Assembly: GCA_047618505.1 (NCBI GenBank)
Contig: JBLHLB010000003.1
Location: forward strand, 1 to 43,321
DNA: 43,321 nucleotides
Direction of reading: 5' to 3'
From: JBLHLB01 sp047618505
GTDB lineage: Bacteria; Planctomycetota; UBA1135; GCA-002686595
Below the pieces are notes generated by a model. That model searched no databases, had not been told where the DNA came from, and saw only the letters and a program-made list of their open reading frames with translations. A program made the position numbers and the translations under genes. This document shows positions 1-8,967 of this stretch, in pieces. How positions within the stretch are numbered: the stretch's first letter is position 1; every line of letters begins with the position of its first letter.

Positions 1-1
1 G

Positions 2-1333
2 GTGTTGATCGGAGAGCGACTCCAGGCGTTCGCATCTCCGGACCCTTTCCTACGGCATGCAGCCCGCGTCCACGAGACCACCGGCGGGGCCGAGTGGGGC
101 GGTTACGATCCCGATCCCGATGGTGATCGTTTCACAACGCTAGGCGCGATGAAGCGCTGGCTGCGTACCGCAGCTGATCGCGCTCCCCTGGGCCTAGACC
201 TCTGGAGCGTGGAAGAGCGCCTGCTTTCGATTGCACGCGGCGGCGCGCCAGAGCTGGCGGAGGATGTGCACCGGGTCTTGAACAGCGTCGACCTTCTGGC
301 CCTGGAGCGTGACCAGGACCTCGCCTTCCTGCGTGTGCGTGAGTTGGCCTTTGTGCGTATGCCACTGCCCTCGTCCGGTCTTCTCGAGGCCTGCCAAAAC
401 ACCCTCACGAGGCGCTTCCCCGGGCACGATAGGACCCTCAACTTTCAACGTGCAAAGCTGCTTGTTTTCCTCTGCAGTGATGCATTGGAGCCCGGCGTGC
501 TCATGACCGAGAACGGCGTTGTGGGCACAGTCCTCTCGCTCTTCGAAGAGGTGCCGTCTCAGGAGGATGCGATTGAGTGGCTCTACCTACTGCGGCAGGT
601 CAAGCGCGGTTGGACACCGGAGCTTACGGAGCGCCTTTGGGCTAGCTTCGAGGTTCAAGTGCGTGCCTGGCGCGGGGGGCACAGTGTGCGCCGTTACTTG
701 GATCGCATCGCGGCGGACCTAGAGCTGGTTGCACCGCGGGCTGAAGGCCCTTGGGAAGGCCAGGCTTCGGATTCTGCACCTGGAATCACCGCGCCCTTTG
801 TGCATGACTGGACGTTTGAGGAGTTAGCGGCCCTGGTGGAGGCCTCCAGCTTTGACGTCGAGGACGCGACGGTCCTGGAACTCGGTCGCCAGGCCTTCGT
901 CAAGTCGAGTTGTGCCACCTGTCACCGCTTCGGTGATGTGGGGATCAATGCAGCCGGGGCAGGTCTCGGGCCTGACCTCACCAGCGTATCCAGGCGCTAT
1001 AGCAACTTGGATCTGCTGCGTTCCACGGTCTTGCCTTCGGACGCGATCGCAGAGCAGTACCGCGATGAGGAGCTTTGGACAACCGATGGCGAACTCTTCC
1101 TTGGGCGTGTAAGTGAACGCACGGACAAGGAAGTGACGATCCAACTGGCACCGCCTGAGGAGGGGTCGCTTGTGATTCCCGTTGGGGAGGTGGAGGAGAT
1201 CAAGCTCAGCGATCTTTCGCGAATGCCGGAGGGATTGCTCTCGGTCTTGACGGAAGAGGAAGTGTTGGCCTTGATTACCTTCCTGCGATCGGGCCTCTTG
1301 CAGCTTGAGCAGTCCGAGGATGCAACCAAGTGA
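2..1333 (+). CDS. C-terminal part of a Planctomycete-type haem-binding protein (5' truncated)
   Basis: The frame is open to the left edge, so this is the end of a larger protein; 443 residues are visible. The first ~270 are alpha-helical and resemble the HEAT-like part of large PVC-group dehydrogenase/haem proteins. Residues ~285-430 form a cytochrome c-like domain with C304-A-T-C307-H308, then a GLGPDLT segment, a TTDG segment and a final helix (EEEVLALITFLRSG). This matches the Pirellula/Verrucomicrobium haem-binding domain usually found at the end of secreted dehydrogenases. Those proteins act outside the cytoplasmic membrane, where haem c is attached. The enzymatic domain would lie upstream of the window, so the substrate cannot be told. 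The stop overlaps the next gene's start by 4 bp (GTGA), suggesting co-translation. Confidence 0.85.
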   Translation: MLIGERLQAFASPDPFLRHAARVHETTGGAEWGGYDPDPDGDRFTTLGAMKRWLRTAADRAPLGLDLWSVEERLLSIARGGAPELAEDVHRVLNSVDLLALERDQDLAFLRVRELAFVRMPLPSSGLLEACQNTLTRRFPGHDRTLNFQRAKLLVFLCSDALEPGVLMTENGVVGTVLSLFEEVPSQEDAIEWLYLLRQVKRGWTPELTERLWASFEVQVRAWRGGHSVRRYLDRIAADLELVAPRAEGPWEGQASDSAPGITAPFVHDWTFEELAALVEASSFDVEDATVLELGRQAFVKSSCATCHRFGDVGINAAGAGLGPDLTSVSRRYSNLDLLRSTVLPSDAIAEQYRDEELWTTDGELFLGRVSERTDKEVTIQLAPPEEGSLVIPVGEVEEIKLSDLSRMPEGLLSVLTEEEVLALITFLRSGLLQLEQSEDATK

Positions 1334-3018
1334 AAGGCACTCGACTGCTCTGGGCTCTTCTGGTCATTCAGCTGATCCTTGTCCTTTGCGCACAGCAGGG
1401 CCGTGTCTATCTCGATGATGAGGTGGGGACTTGGCGCGCGGCTGGGGGTAGCTTCGGCGCCATTCTGACAAGCTTCGACGAATGGCAGACACAGCCCGGC
1501 TACTTCCTCTTAGCGAAGCTCTGTAGCCTGCCCCTAGGTGTCTCGGAGTTTGCCTTGCGCCTCCCGGCATTGGTCTTTGGTTTGCTATTGACCGCCGCAA
1601 CCTACGCACTCGTGACGTCCCTGGTGGATCGTCGGGCCGGAATACTCTCCGCTGCCCTGGTGGGCCTGCATCCCTTTGTCGTGTTCTATTCGCAGATGGC
1701 ACGCGGCTATACCATGGCCATGGCGTTGGTTGTCGTGTCGCTCTTTTGCGTTCAACGTTTGGCAAGTGGCAAGGGAGGCATACCCACGGGATTGGCCTGT
1801 ACTGTGGCACGCGCCGGGAGCGTCTATGCACACCTCGGCGCCTGCGCGACAATTGTCGCCGAGGTTCTCTTGGCCCTATGCGTAGCCCACGGGTCGGCAG
1901 CTGAAGCCAAGCGCCGTAACCTCCTGCGTGCCCTCGCCTGGGTTGGCGCCGGAGGTCTTCTTGCAATAGCGCTCTACGGTCCGCTCTTCAGCGGGATGCT
2001 GGCATTTCGAGAGCGCTGGACCGGCGAGAACCGTGGTGGCTTCTCCCTGGGCTTCCTGCCCCTTGTCGCTCGCGCCTACGGTGGTGGGTCGCTCTTGGGC
2101 ACGGGACTCTTGGTCCTCCTAGGTTTGGTGGGACTGGGTAGCCTTCTTGCTAAACAGCGAGAGCGTTCCACAGCGATGGTCCTCTTCTTGGGCAGTCTCG
2201 CCGTGCTTGGCTTTTATTGGGCCCTCGACACGGCGCACTATCCCTGGGCCTTTGCGCGCTTTCTGGCCCCTGCTCTGCCGTTACTCCTGGCCCTGGCTGG
2301 AATCGGTCTGGCCCGAGGGGGACAGCGCTTGGTGGCCCGACTTGGCGTCGGTTCCATGGCCGGGATCTTGGCGCTTGTGTTCCTGGTTGCCTATCGAGAT
2401 ACGGCTTCGGTGGCTTTCGATCCAAGGGATGTGGCCTGGCCGGACGTCCTGGAGGAGATCGTGGCGGATGGACCTCGAACACTTGTGCTGGCGCCGGTTC
2501 GATTCCATGCGAGCGAGCCCTACCTAGAGCAATTGTCGGGCAGTGGCATACGCGTGATTTCCACCGACTCTCTGTTGGCAATTTTGGCCCGAGGCGGACT
2601 GTCTGAGTTGAGCCGTGTTCCCCTCACCGTTCTTCAAGATGTGGTGCCCTGTGAATCACTCTCGTCTAGTTTCAGTGTCTCTACATTTGGAACAACGACG
2701 CGTTTGGATTGGGACAATGAGGGAGATTCTCCAGAGAGCTTGTTGCGTGCCCTGCGCGATCTTTCCTTGAAGCAGGTGGAATTCTTGAAACCTCGAGAAG
2801 GTGTCCCTATTGCCGGTCGCTGGGTGTTTTGGCGAATTCACAAAAACCATGAACACACAAGCGACGCCACTCTATCCCACGGTGCCGCAGAAGCGCTTCT
2901 GGCCGTGACAAGCGGGTTGCTGGGGAGTGCTACGGAAGCGGAGGAGGCCTTTCGCCGTGCACAGGAACTGCGCGATGCGGTGCCCGTGCCAGGTGATGTC
3001 GTTTCGCAGTGGCAATAA
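1330..3018 (+). CDS. Multi-pass membrane glycosyltransferase, GT39/ArnT-like
   Basis: A 562-residue integral membrane protein. It begins with a hydrophobic segment followed by a D-D-E triplet at about residues 29-31 in the first periplasmic loop, the place of the acidic catalytic motif in GT-C enzymes of the PMT/ArnT family. About ten hydrophobic segments follow (to ~residue 355), with a TQPGYF segment and a Y-S-Q-M-A-R-G-Y segment typical of these proteins. The last ~170 residues are soluble and probably periplasmic. Such enzymes move a sugar from a polyprenyl-phosphate donor to lipid or protein. The GTG start overlaps the preceding stop. The donor and acceptor are unknown; the family assignment rests on topology and short motifs. 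Confidence 0.75.
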   Translation: MKGTRLLWALLVIQLILVLCAQQGRVYLDDEVGTWRAAGGSFGAILTSFDEWQTQPGYFLLAKLCSLPLGVSEFALRLPALVFGLLLTAATYALVTSLVDRRAGILSAALVGLHPFVVFYSQMARGYTMAMALVVVSLFCVQRLASGKGGIPTGLACTVARAGSVYAHLGACATIVAEVLLALCVAHGSAAEAKRRNLLRALAWVGAGGLLAIALYGPLFSGMLAFRERWTGENRGGFSLGFLPLVARAYGGGSLLGTGLLVLLGLVGLGSLLAKQRERSTAMVLFLGSLAVLGFYWALDTAHYPWAFARFLAPALPLLLALAGIGLARGGQRLVARLGVGSMAGILALVFLVAYRDTASVAFDPRDVAWPDVLEEIVADGPRTLVLAPVRFHASEPYLEQLSGSGIRVISTDSLLAILARGGLSELSRVPLTVLQDVVPCESLSSSFSVSTFGTTTRLDWDNEGDSPESLLRALRDLSLKQVEFLKPREGVPIAGRWVFWRIHKNHEHTSDATLSHGAAEALLAVTSGLLGSATEAEEAFRRAQELRDAVPVPGDVVSQWQ

Positions 3019-3171
3019 CGATCCATTAGTCATCGAGTCACTATAAAGGGATATCGATTATGTATCTGGTGTAGCGCTATCAAAGCCGTCCCGGCTCTTG
3101 GATCTCTTCTGCGAAACCCTGCATAATAGGGTTGGCAGGGCTCTTGGTCTGTCCTAAGGCCTGCAGACTGA

Positions 3172-4308
3172 GTGTCAAACTCAGTAAGTCGCGCGTGGAG
3201 CTTGCCTCCGTTGCCATCAGTCGCCAGGTCGCGTGTTCCGGACAGGGAATACGAGGGGGAAGTTGAGTTCGGTGGTGGGGAGGATCTGGCGCGACCTTTT
3301 TCAGAACCCCCCGGTCCATGGGAGATCTCGAGTGTTCTTGATTCGTCAACTTACGACACGTCGCACCACAGCCCTGTTCTTGGAAAGCGTCTTTGGGAGG
3401 AGGCTTTCTTCTCGTCCGCTGGCACCGTTGGAAGCCTCCGTGACGGCGGTACGATTGTTGGATTCGAGCTTGAAACGGGGGAGCGCGATGCCGTCCTGGC
3501 CGATACGCTTGATGCCCTAGCCGACGTATCCATTGTTGGCGGTCGCCTTGAGGAAGCAATGGCGACGTTCGAAGAGGGTTTGGGTCTCTGCGCCGAGGTC
3601 GATTTACCGATCGAGGCTGCGGTTTTCGAAGCGCGTAGGGCTGAGGTCACGTTGCTGCGTTCGCCGGGGGACTCCGATAGCTTACGCTGACTTGAGGCAG
3701 CGACTCGATCCCTGCGCAGCGGAGGTGATCGTGCGGCCCTGGCGAAGTCTATTTCGATTCAGGGGCAGGTGGATCTCGATCGCGGTGCAGATCATCGAGC
3801 CTCCTTGTGCGTGCGCGAGCTGATCGCCCTTGGGGAGCGCTGCCACACCCCAATGTTCGTCTGTGCCGGTCGATACATTTCGGAAGTGACGTAGGACAGG
3901 GCTGGCGAAGCGAGGGCGGTCCCTGACTCCCTGCACTTGGCCGGGGAAGGGGCGGAGCGCATTGGCTCGCCCCTCTTTCTGTGGTCGATTCAAGGGGCTT
4001 TGGCCGAATTTCACGAACGTAGAAAGCGCCACAGCCGGGCAGCCCGTTGGTACCTTCGATACGTAGAGTCGATCCGGTCCGGTCTCCAGAACATCCGTGA
4101 TGAGAAGCACGAGGTCACCTACCTGGCCCATCCGCGCAGGGTTCGAGCCCTGGAACTCTTGGCCCGGGGTGCACAAGGACAGTTCGAGCCATCCCGAGGA
4201 GCCGGACTGCTCGATCCTTCGGTTGTGCTCTCCGGTACAAGGATCGGGAACAACTGCTGCACCATGGGGACGGGGATAACTAGGATGTGGACCTGGATCG
4301 TCCCTTGA
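3172..4308 (+). pseudogene. Broken TPR-like gene interrupted by two in-frame stop codons
   Basis: One reading frame runs through this stretch and reads as protein on both sides of two nonsense codons, TGA at 3688-3690 and TAG at 3892-3894. The first part (residues to ~172) contains a TPR-like helix pair (LADTLDALADV..., GGRLEEAMATFEEGLGL). The middle continues sensibly (DRGADHRASLCVRELIALGE). The last part has another helical repeat (ALAEFHERRKRHSRAARWYLRYVES) and ends inside the next gene. Such helical repeats often sit in large regulators or kinases next to two-component genes, which fits the hybrid kinase downstream. No start with a clear ribosome site is visible, and a TGA lies directly before 3172. 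I read it as a decayed regulator gene; recoding of both stops is unlikely. Confidence 0.6.
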
Positions 4309-6092
4309 ATATGCCCACTCCCCCCAACGAGCGCCGAGGAAGCGACGACGCTTCTTCTGATGCCAGACGCTTGCTTGACTCCATCGCCCGGGGTCTTGAG
4401 CTGGCGCCCGAGAGATCGGAGGGCTCTTCGGAGAACTCCGCATCCTCCGGATCAGCGGGGCAGGAAAGATCCTTCGAGCGGCTCTTGGAAATCGCCTACG
4501 CGATGAACCGCATCCACGACAGGGATCTGCTATTTGAGAATGTGTCGCGGTGGTTGCGCGAGCTGTTCGACGCAGAGAACAGCTTTGTCATTCTCCTGGA
4601 CAAGACCGGGCGACCAGACCTGCGGACGGCATTCATGCGGGAACCGGGCTCCGAAGCCTTCCCGATATCGGAGACGATTCTGAAGCGCGCGATCGAGGCG
4701 GGTTGCCCGATCTCGATTGAGGATGCGACTGAGGTTCCCGACCTCTCTGATCGCGTGAGTGTTGAGCGCCTGAAGATTCGCTCGGTGCTCTGCGCGCCAC
4801 TGATGGTCGGTGAGCGCGTGATTGGTGTGCTTCAGTTTGACCATCGCTCCTCCTCGGCGAGTTTCCCGGAACAAGACCGTCGTCTGCTGCAGCTCTTCGC
4901 CGACCAGGCAGCCACCGCGTTCCACAACCTCGAGTTGATCGAACAGCTGAGTAGCGCTGCCGGTGATCTACGTTCCTCCCACGCCAGGTTGGTTCAGGCG
5001 GAACGACTGGCGGCCCTGGGAGAGATGGCTACGGGCATGGCGCACAACTTCAACAACACTCTCTTCATCGCCCTGGGATATTGCGACGTCTTGCACAAGC
5101 GCGAGGACCTGGGCTCCGATGTCCTGGAGGCCATCACAAATATTCGTGAATGTGCCCTGGATGCGGCCAGTACCGTGCGGCGCCTACAAGAATTCGCACG
5201 CGGTGGTGATGAGGCCGAGGCCACACAGCTGTTGTGCTACCCAAGCAAGGTGCTCGAGAAGTTGGTGCCGGGAATCGGCGGCAAATTGCTCGAGGCTGAG
5301 AAGGCAAAGCAGATTCAGATCCGCATTCGGACCGAGCTTGTCAACACTGCACCGGTCGCCGCACGCGCCGCTGACCTGCGTGAGATACTGATCAACCTGA
5401 TCTTCAACAGCGTCGACGCCATGTCGTCCAGTGGGGAGATCGTGCTCTCCTCGGGGACAGAGGGCGAACGTGCCTTCCTGTCGGTCAAGGACGACGGATG
5501 CGGCATGTCCCCGGAAGTCTCGGAGCGTGTCTTCGAACCGTTCTTTACCACGAAGCATGAGCGAGGTGTGGGCCTTGGTCTTTCCACTTCCTGGTCGATC
5601 GCCCGCCGCCTGGGTGGGGAACTCGAGGTGACCTCCCAGGTTGGCCAGGGCAGTCAGTTCACCCTGTGGTTGCAGGTTGCAAAGGAGGAGCCTGGTGTCG
5701 GTGTGAGCTCACTTCTCGAGGAAGATGGCGAAAGCCTGCGTGTGCTTGTGATCGATGATGATCCACGCGTCCTCAAGACCATGGGCCAACTGCTCCGGAC
5801 CCTCGGACATGAAACGGTGGAGTGCCGCGAGGCTGCCAAGGGTCTCGAGGCGTTCCCCGCCGGCCGCTTCGATGTAGTTGTTACAGACCTTGGCATGCCT
5901 GGAACCAGTGGGGCAGACGTTGCACGAGAAGTACACCGGATGGATCCTGAGGTCCCCGTTCTCGTGATGACAGGTTGGGGAACCGAAGCTGTTGCGCGGG
6001 CGCGAGCCGGCGAAGGGGTGAGTGGAGTTCTCTCCAAGCCCCTCTCCTTGGAGACCATCCGAGATGCCCTGTCGCGGGGCCTTGGCTGCTGA
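4287..6092 (+). CDS. Hybrid sensor histidine kinase: GAF, HisKA, HATPase, receiver
   Basis: A 601-residue cytoplasmic kinase with no membrane segment. Residues ~66-215 form a GAF sensor domain; ~240-310 the dimerisation domain with the phospho-acceptor His253 in a GMAHNFNN H-box; ~365-475 the ATPase domain with the N-box around N374 (INLIFNSVD), a DDGCGM G1 box and a GVGLGLSTS G2 box; ~485-600 a receiver domain with the acceptor Asp534 (VVTDLGMPG) and a late Lys in SKP. The Asn-rich H-box (HNFNN) is typical of NtrB/atypical GAF kinases. The likely flow is His253 to Asp534. No output domain or separate phosphotransfer protein is nearby, so the downstream target is unknown. The start is GTG at 4287; an in-frame ATG at 4311 is possible. 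Confidence 0.92.
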   Translation: MDLDRPLNMPTPPNERRGSDDASSDARRLLDSIARGLELAPERSEGSSENSASSGSAGQERSFERLLEIAYAMNRIHDRDLLFENVSRWLRELFDAENSFVILLDKTGRPDLRTAFMREPGSEAFPISETILKRAIEAGCPISIEDATEVPDLSDRVSVERLKIRSVLCAPLMVGERVIGVLQFDHRSSSASFPEQDRRLLQLFADQAATAFHNLELIEQLSSAAGDLRSSHARLVQAERLAALGEMATGMAHNFNNTLFIALGYCDVLHKREDLGSDVLEAITNIRECALDAASTVRRLQEFARGGDEAEATQLLCYPSKVLEKLVPGIGGKLLEAEKAKQIQIRIRTELVNTAPVAARAADLREILINLIFNSVDAMSSSGEIVLSSGTEGERAFLSVKDDGCGMSPEVSERVFEPFFTTKHERGVGLGLSTSWSIARRLGGELEVTSQVGQGSQFTLWLQVAKEEPGVGVSSLLEEDGESLRVLVIDDDPRVLKTMGQLLRTLGHETVECREAAKGLEAFPAGRFDVVVTDLGMPGTSGADVAREVHRMDPEVPVLVMTGWGTEAVARARAGEGVSGVLSKPLSLETIRDALSRGLGC

Positions 6093-6131
6093 TTCGCGCG
6101 CAAGCTTTGGGCCGCACCTCGAGTTCCCTGC

Positions 6132-6137
6132 TATTCT
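6132..6137 (+). promoter_or_regulatory. Candidate -10 element (TATTCT) almost touching the start codon
   Basis: TATTCT lies 5 bp before the ATG at 6143, so transcription would begin at or next to the ATG. No convincing -35 is seen at 17 bp (TTGGGC at 6107-6112 is 19 bp away). A closely similar string, GCTAGTCTGGCGC, precedes pyrD. This suggests a leaderless mRNA. Confidence 0.35.
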
Positions 6138-6142
6138 AGTGC

Positions 6143-8107
6143 ATGAATTCCAGCGCCCCGTCTAGTTCAGTAGACCCCAAGGGACGGGGCTTCGGCCTCC
6201 TGTCGACCTTGCCCCTAGCCGGGCTGCTTCTCCTCGCATCGGTGCTTGGAGCCGAGGGCTTCGCATGGTCGCCCCAGGATTTGGTCTTGGTGGGGGTAAT
6301 CGACCTGCTGCTCCTATCGGCCTTGCACGAGGGGGCCCGTTGGTTGCGCGCCCTGCATCCGATCCTGGGTGGATTCGGTTCCCTATCTGTCGGTCTGCTC
6401 GTTGCGCTGAGCTTGTGGCTGGACACTGACTGGCTTTCCCGTCGCCTCTACATTCTGCTTTGTGTTGGGTTGGTTGTTGCCGTGCATCAGGCCTTGCTTG
6501 TGAAGCAATGCCCCCGGGGAGAGCAAGGGAGGAAGGCGGCGATTTCGTTCTTTCGCGGTATCGCCTGTCTGATGTTGACCGCGGGGGCGGTTGCCCTTGT
6601 TGCCAATTCTCAACCGTCGGCGCATTGGCACCTCATGAAGCACCAGCGCGTCATCGGCTTGTCCCTGTACAAATTGAAGTCCGCAGCGATTAACCGGAGC
6701 AGTATGGAGTGGGAGGAGGCGCAGCTCCGCCGGGGCGTCGGCGGTCTTGTCGATCCCCGTGGCGTGGCTGCAGGGTTGAGTCCTCCGCGTGTCTTGGAAG
6801 GTGGGGACCTGGAGCACGTGGTCTTTGTTCTGGTGGATACCTGGCGTGCAGATTCCCTGGCAGCCTACGCCGGCGACCCCGATTTAATGCCGCGTCTGAA
6901 TGCCCTGGCTGAGGACGGCGTTGTATTGACGAATATGCACGCCAATGCGAGTTGGACGCGGGCGTCCTGCGCGACAATCTTTACGGGGCTCCTGCCCGAA
7001 GAGGCCGGCGCGGCCTCATTCCACGATGAGCTGCCCGAGGCCTGGACTACCCTGCCGGAGGTCTTCCAGGCAGCGGGCTATGGGACTGCCGCCTTTGTAA
7101 CCAACTGGATTCAGGTCGGCATCGAAACGGGCTTTGGGCAGGGCTTTGATACCTTCGATGAACTTCGAAGTGCCGAAGAGGTGCAAGTGCGCATTGAGTC
7201 GGAGGGGGCACACATCCGTGAGCAGTACGCTCGTGCAGAAGAGGTCAATCATGACGTCTTTGCCTGGCTCGATGGCGATGAAGCGCCGCCCCATGCAGAG
7301 CAACCGCTGTTCCTGTACTTGCACTACCTCGATCCCCATTCGCCTTACATGGCTGGTGTAGAGGAGGGAGTCGCTCCCAACATGCGTGCACGTAAGCGTA
7401 GCGCCTACCGCAACGAGGTGCGTTACACCGACGAACATCTGGCTGAGCTCGTGGGCGGCCTGCGACAGCGATTGGGGGAGGACATTTCCATCGTGATCAC
7501 CTCGGACCACGGCGAGGAATTCTGGGAGCACGGAGCCTGGGGGCATGGTCATTCCCTTTACCGCGAACAGGTTTGGGTGCCGGCTATTGTTCTCCAGGGA
7601 GAGGCGCCGGACTCGTCCGGATCCCAGGGGAGTATTGACGCTGCCCTTGAGCTGCGTGATCTCTTCGACCTTAGCCTCGCCCTCGGCCTGCCGGGGACCC
7701 TGAATGTTGCGGCCTGGGCGACCGAGCACGCGCGCCCGACACGTTACGCATCCCAGTACCTTGAGCAGTCGCAACACGCTCCCTTCCCCGATCAGCGTAA
7801 GACGGTCATGCGTCGCTTGGACGAAGGTCTAGACACGATGATTTGGTCCGCCTTTGGCCCGACCACTGAAGTCTATCTCGGCGCGGAAAATGCTAAAGAA
7901 CTCAACAATCGGGCGGGGGCTGATCCAGCGCGTGATGCGTCCATGCAGGAGATGATGGACAGCGCCGTTGGTTTCTGGGCGCGCTCATCCAAGGTCTTGC
8001 GTACCGCTGCGGAGTTGCAATTCTTGAGCGACCTGGGCTACGGCGGAGCAGATGCGGCGCTTCCGGACAAATCTGAGCAGGACGAGTCCAGCGGCGGCCA
8101 AGAGTGA
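6143..8107 (+). CDS. Membrane-anchored sulfatase-fold (alkaline phosphatase superfamily) protein with altered active site
   Basis: A 654-residue protein. The first ~155 residues carry about five membrane segments; the rest is a periplasmic sulfatase-type domain. Metal-binding motifs are in place: D232 in VLVDTWRAD, and S454-D455-H456-G with a following GHGHSLYRE segment. At the nucleophile position, where arylsulfatases have C/S-x-P-S-R that becomes formylglycine, this protein has T272-R-A-S-C. Thr at that position is found in phosphotransferases of the superfamily (lipoteichoic-acid or phosphoethanolamine-type enzymes), so hydrolysis or transfer of a phosphate-linked group is more likely than sulfate ester cleavage. 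The stop overlaps the following gene's GTG by 4 bp. The substrate is unknown. Confidence 0.85.
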   Translation: MNSSAPSSSVDPKGRGFGLLSTLPLAGLLLLASVLGAEGFAWSPQDLVLVGVIDLLLLSALHEGARWLRALHPILGGFGSLSVGLLVALSLWLDTDWLSRRLYILLCVGLVVAVHQALLVKQCPRGEQGRKAAISFFRGIACLMLTAGAVALVANSQPSAHWHLMKHQRVIGLSLYKLKSAAINRSSMEWEEAQLRRGVGGLVDPRGVAAGLSPPRVLEGGDLEHVVFVLVDTWRADSLAAYAGDPDLMPRLNALAEDGVVLTNMHANASWTRASCATIFTGLLPEEAGAASFHDELPEAWTTLPEVFQAAGYGTAAFVTNWIQVGIETGFGQGFDTFDELRSAEEVQVRIESEGAHIREQYARAEEVNHDVFAWLDGDEAPPHAEQPLFLYLHYLDPHSPYMAGVEEGVAPNMRARKRSAYRNEVRYTDEHLAELVGGLRQRLGEDISIVITSDHGEEFWEHGAWGHGHSLYREQVWVPAIVLQGEAPDSSGSQGSIDAALELRDLFDLSLALGLPGTLNVAAWATEHARPTRYASQYLEQSQHAPFPDQRKTVMRRLDEGLDTMIWSAFGPTTEVYLGAENAKELNNRAGADPARDASMQEMMDSAVGFWARSSKVLRTAAELQFLSDLGYGGADAALPDKSEQDESSGGQE

Positions 8108-8853
8108 GCAAGGATTCAATCGTTCGCCCACCGCATTGGGCCAACGCCCTGTGCCCTCCCCTCGCCTTGCTGCTGATCATTCTTCTTGGGCTATTCCTGG
8201 GCCCGCTGGGTGGACTCGACACGGTGGCCCAGGTCGTCTGGTGCGCCCTTGTTGCGGCTCCTGTCGGCGTATTGCTGAGTCCCCGGGGCAATCTTGGCGG
8301 GGACGTTCGGGAGCCGGGGAAGCGCTCCTCGCTGGCTCCCGCGATCCTGGGCCTCTGCACAATCGTGCTTAGCTGTCTCGTCTGTCAGCACTATGGGTCG
8401 CGCTCTCTGCCGGACATTCATAGCTCCATCTTCGTCCTCTCTGGTCTGTACTTCCTGGGCCTGGGGATCGGAGCCTTCCTTTGGCGCCGCGGCTCCTCGC
8501 CAACGCATTGCAGCCGTCACACCGCGGCGGGGATTCTCCTAGGAATCAGCATCTCTTGCGCGGGAGCACCGATCCTCTTTGGACTAGGGGCAGAGGGCCA
8601 GAGCCTCGGGTCATCCCACCCGGCTCTGGCGGAGTGCTTGCTACTCTTGGCACCGGATGGCTTGGCCCTCGAGGTGGGGGGATTTGATTGGAGCCACACG
8701 AATCCAGGTGTCTACGCCACCTCAGGAGTGGAGTGGGTTCTGCGTTCCCCTAGGGGCCCGGGAGCGGCCGCATTGACCTTGGCGTTGGGGGTCCTGGTCT
8801 TCGTGCTGGGGGCCTTTGCGTATCGCTTGCGTGGGAAGAACCAGGCTTCCTAG
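8104..8853 (+). CDS. Small multi-pass membrane protein coupled to the sulfatase-like gene
   Basis: A 249-residue hydrophobic protein with about six membrane segments (residues ~16-37, 43-60, 80-97, 103-125, 140-165 and 228-246) and a loop of ~60 residues before the last one. I recognise no family. Its GTG start sits inside the stop of the sulfatase-like gene (GTGA), so the two are almost surely co-translated, and a partner or accessory role for that enzyme is a reasonable guess. No catalytic motif is visible. Confidence 0.7.
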   Translation: MSKDSIVRPPHWANALCPPLALLLIILLGLFLGPLGGLDTVAQVVWCALVAAPVGVLLSPRGNLGGDVREPGKRSSLAPAILGLCTIVLSCLVCQHYGSRSLPDIHSSIFVLSGLYFLGLGIGAFLWRRGSSPTHCSRHTAAGILLGISISCAGAPILFGLGAEGQSLGSSHPALAECLLLLAPDGLALEVGGFDWSHTNPGVYATSGVEWVLRSPRGPGAAALTLALGVLVFVLGAFAYRLRGKNQAS

Positions 8854-8894
8854 GCGAAGAGAACTCGGTTGCTGGAAGCCGGGCATCCGCGGGC

Positions 8895-8900
8895 TACAAT
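8895..8900 (+). promoter_or_regulatory. Candidate -10 element (TACAAT) for the NIL-domain gene
   Basis: TACAAT follows a TTGCTG at 8869-8874, but the spacer is 20 bp, longer than ideal. A start near 8907 would give a ~60-nt leader before the ATG at 8968, and it supports that ATG over starts further upstream. Confidence 0.3.
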
Positions 8901-8967
8901 GCTTGCTCCGGAGGGTCGCGCGATCCGTTGCATCATTGCCCTCCCCAAGTTCCAGGCCATTTATCTA

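Noticed and set aside
4135..4160. tRNA-like T-arm string (CAGGG-TTCGAG-CCCTG)
   Set aside because: The loop has six bases, there is no anticodon or D arm at the right distance upstream, and it lies in the broken TPR-like reading frame.
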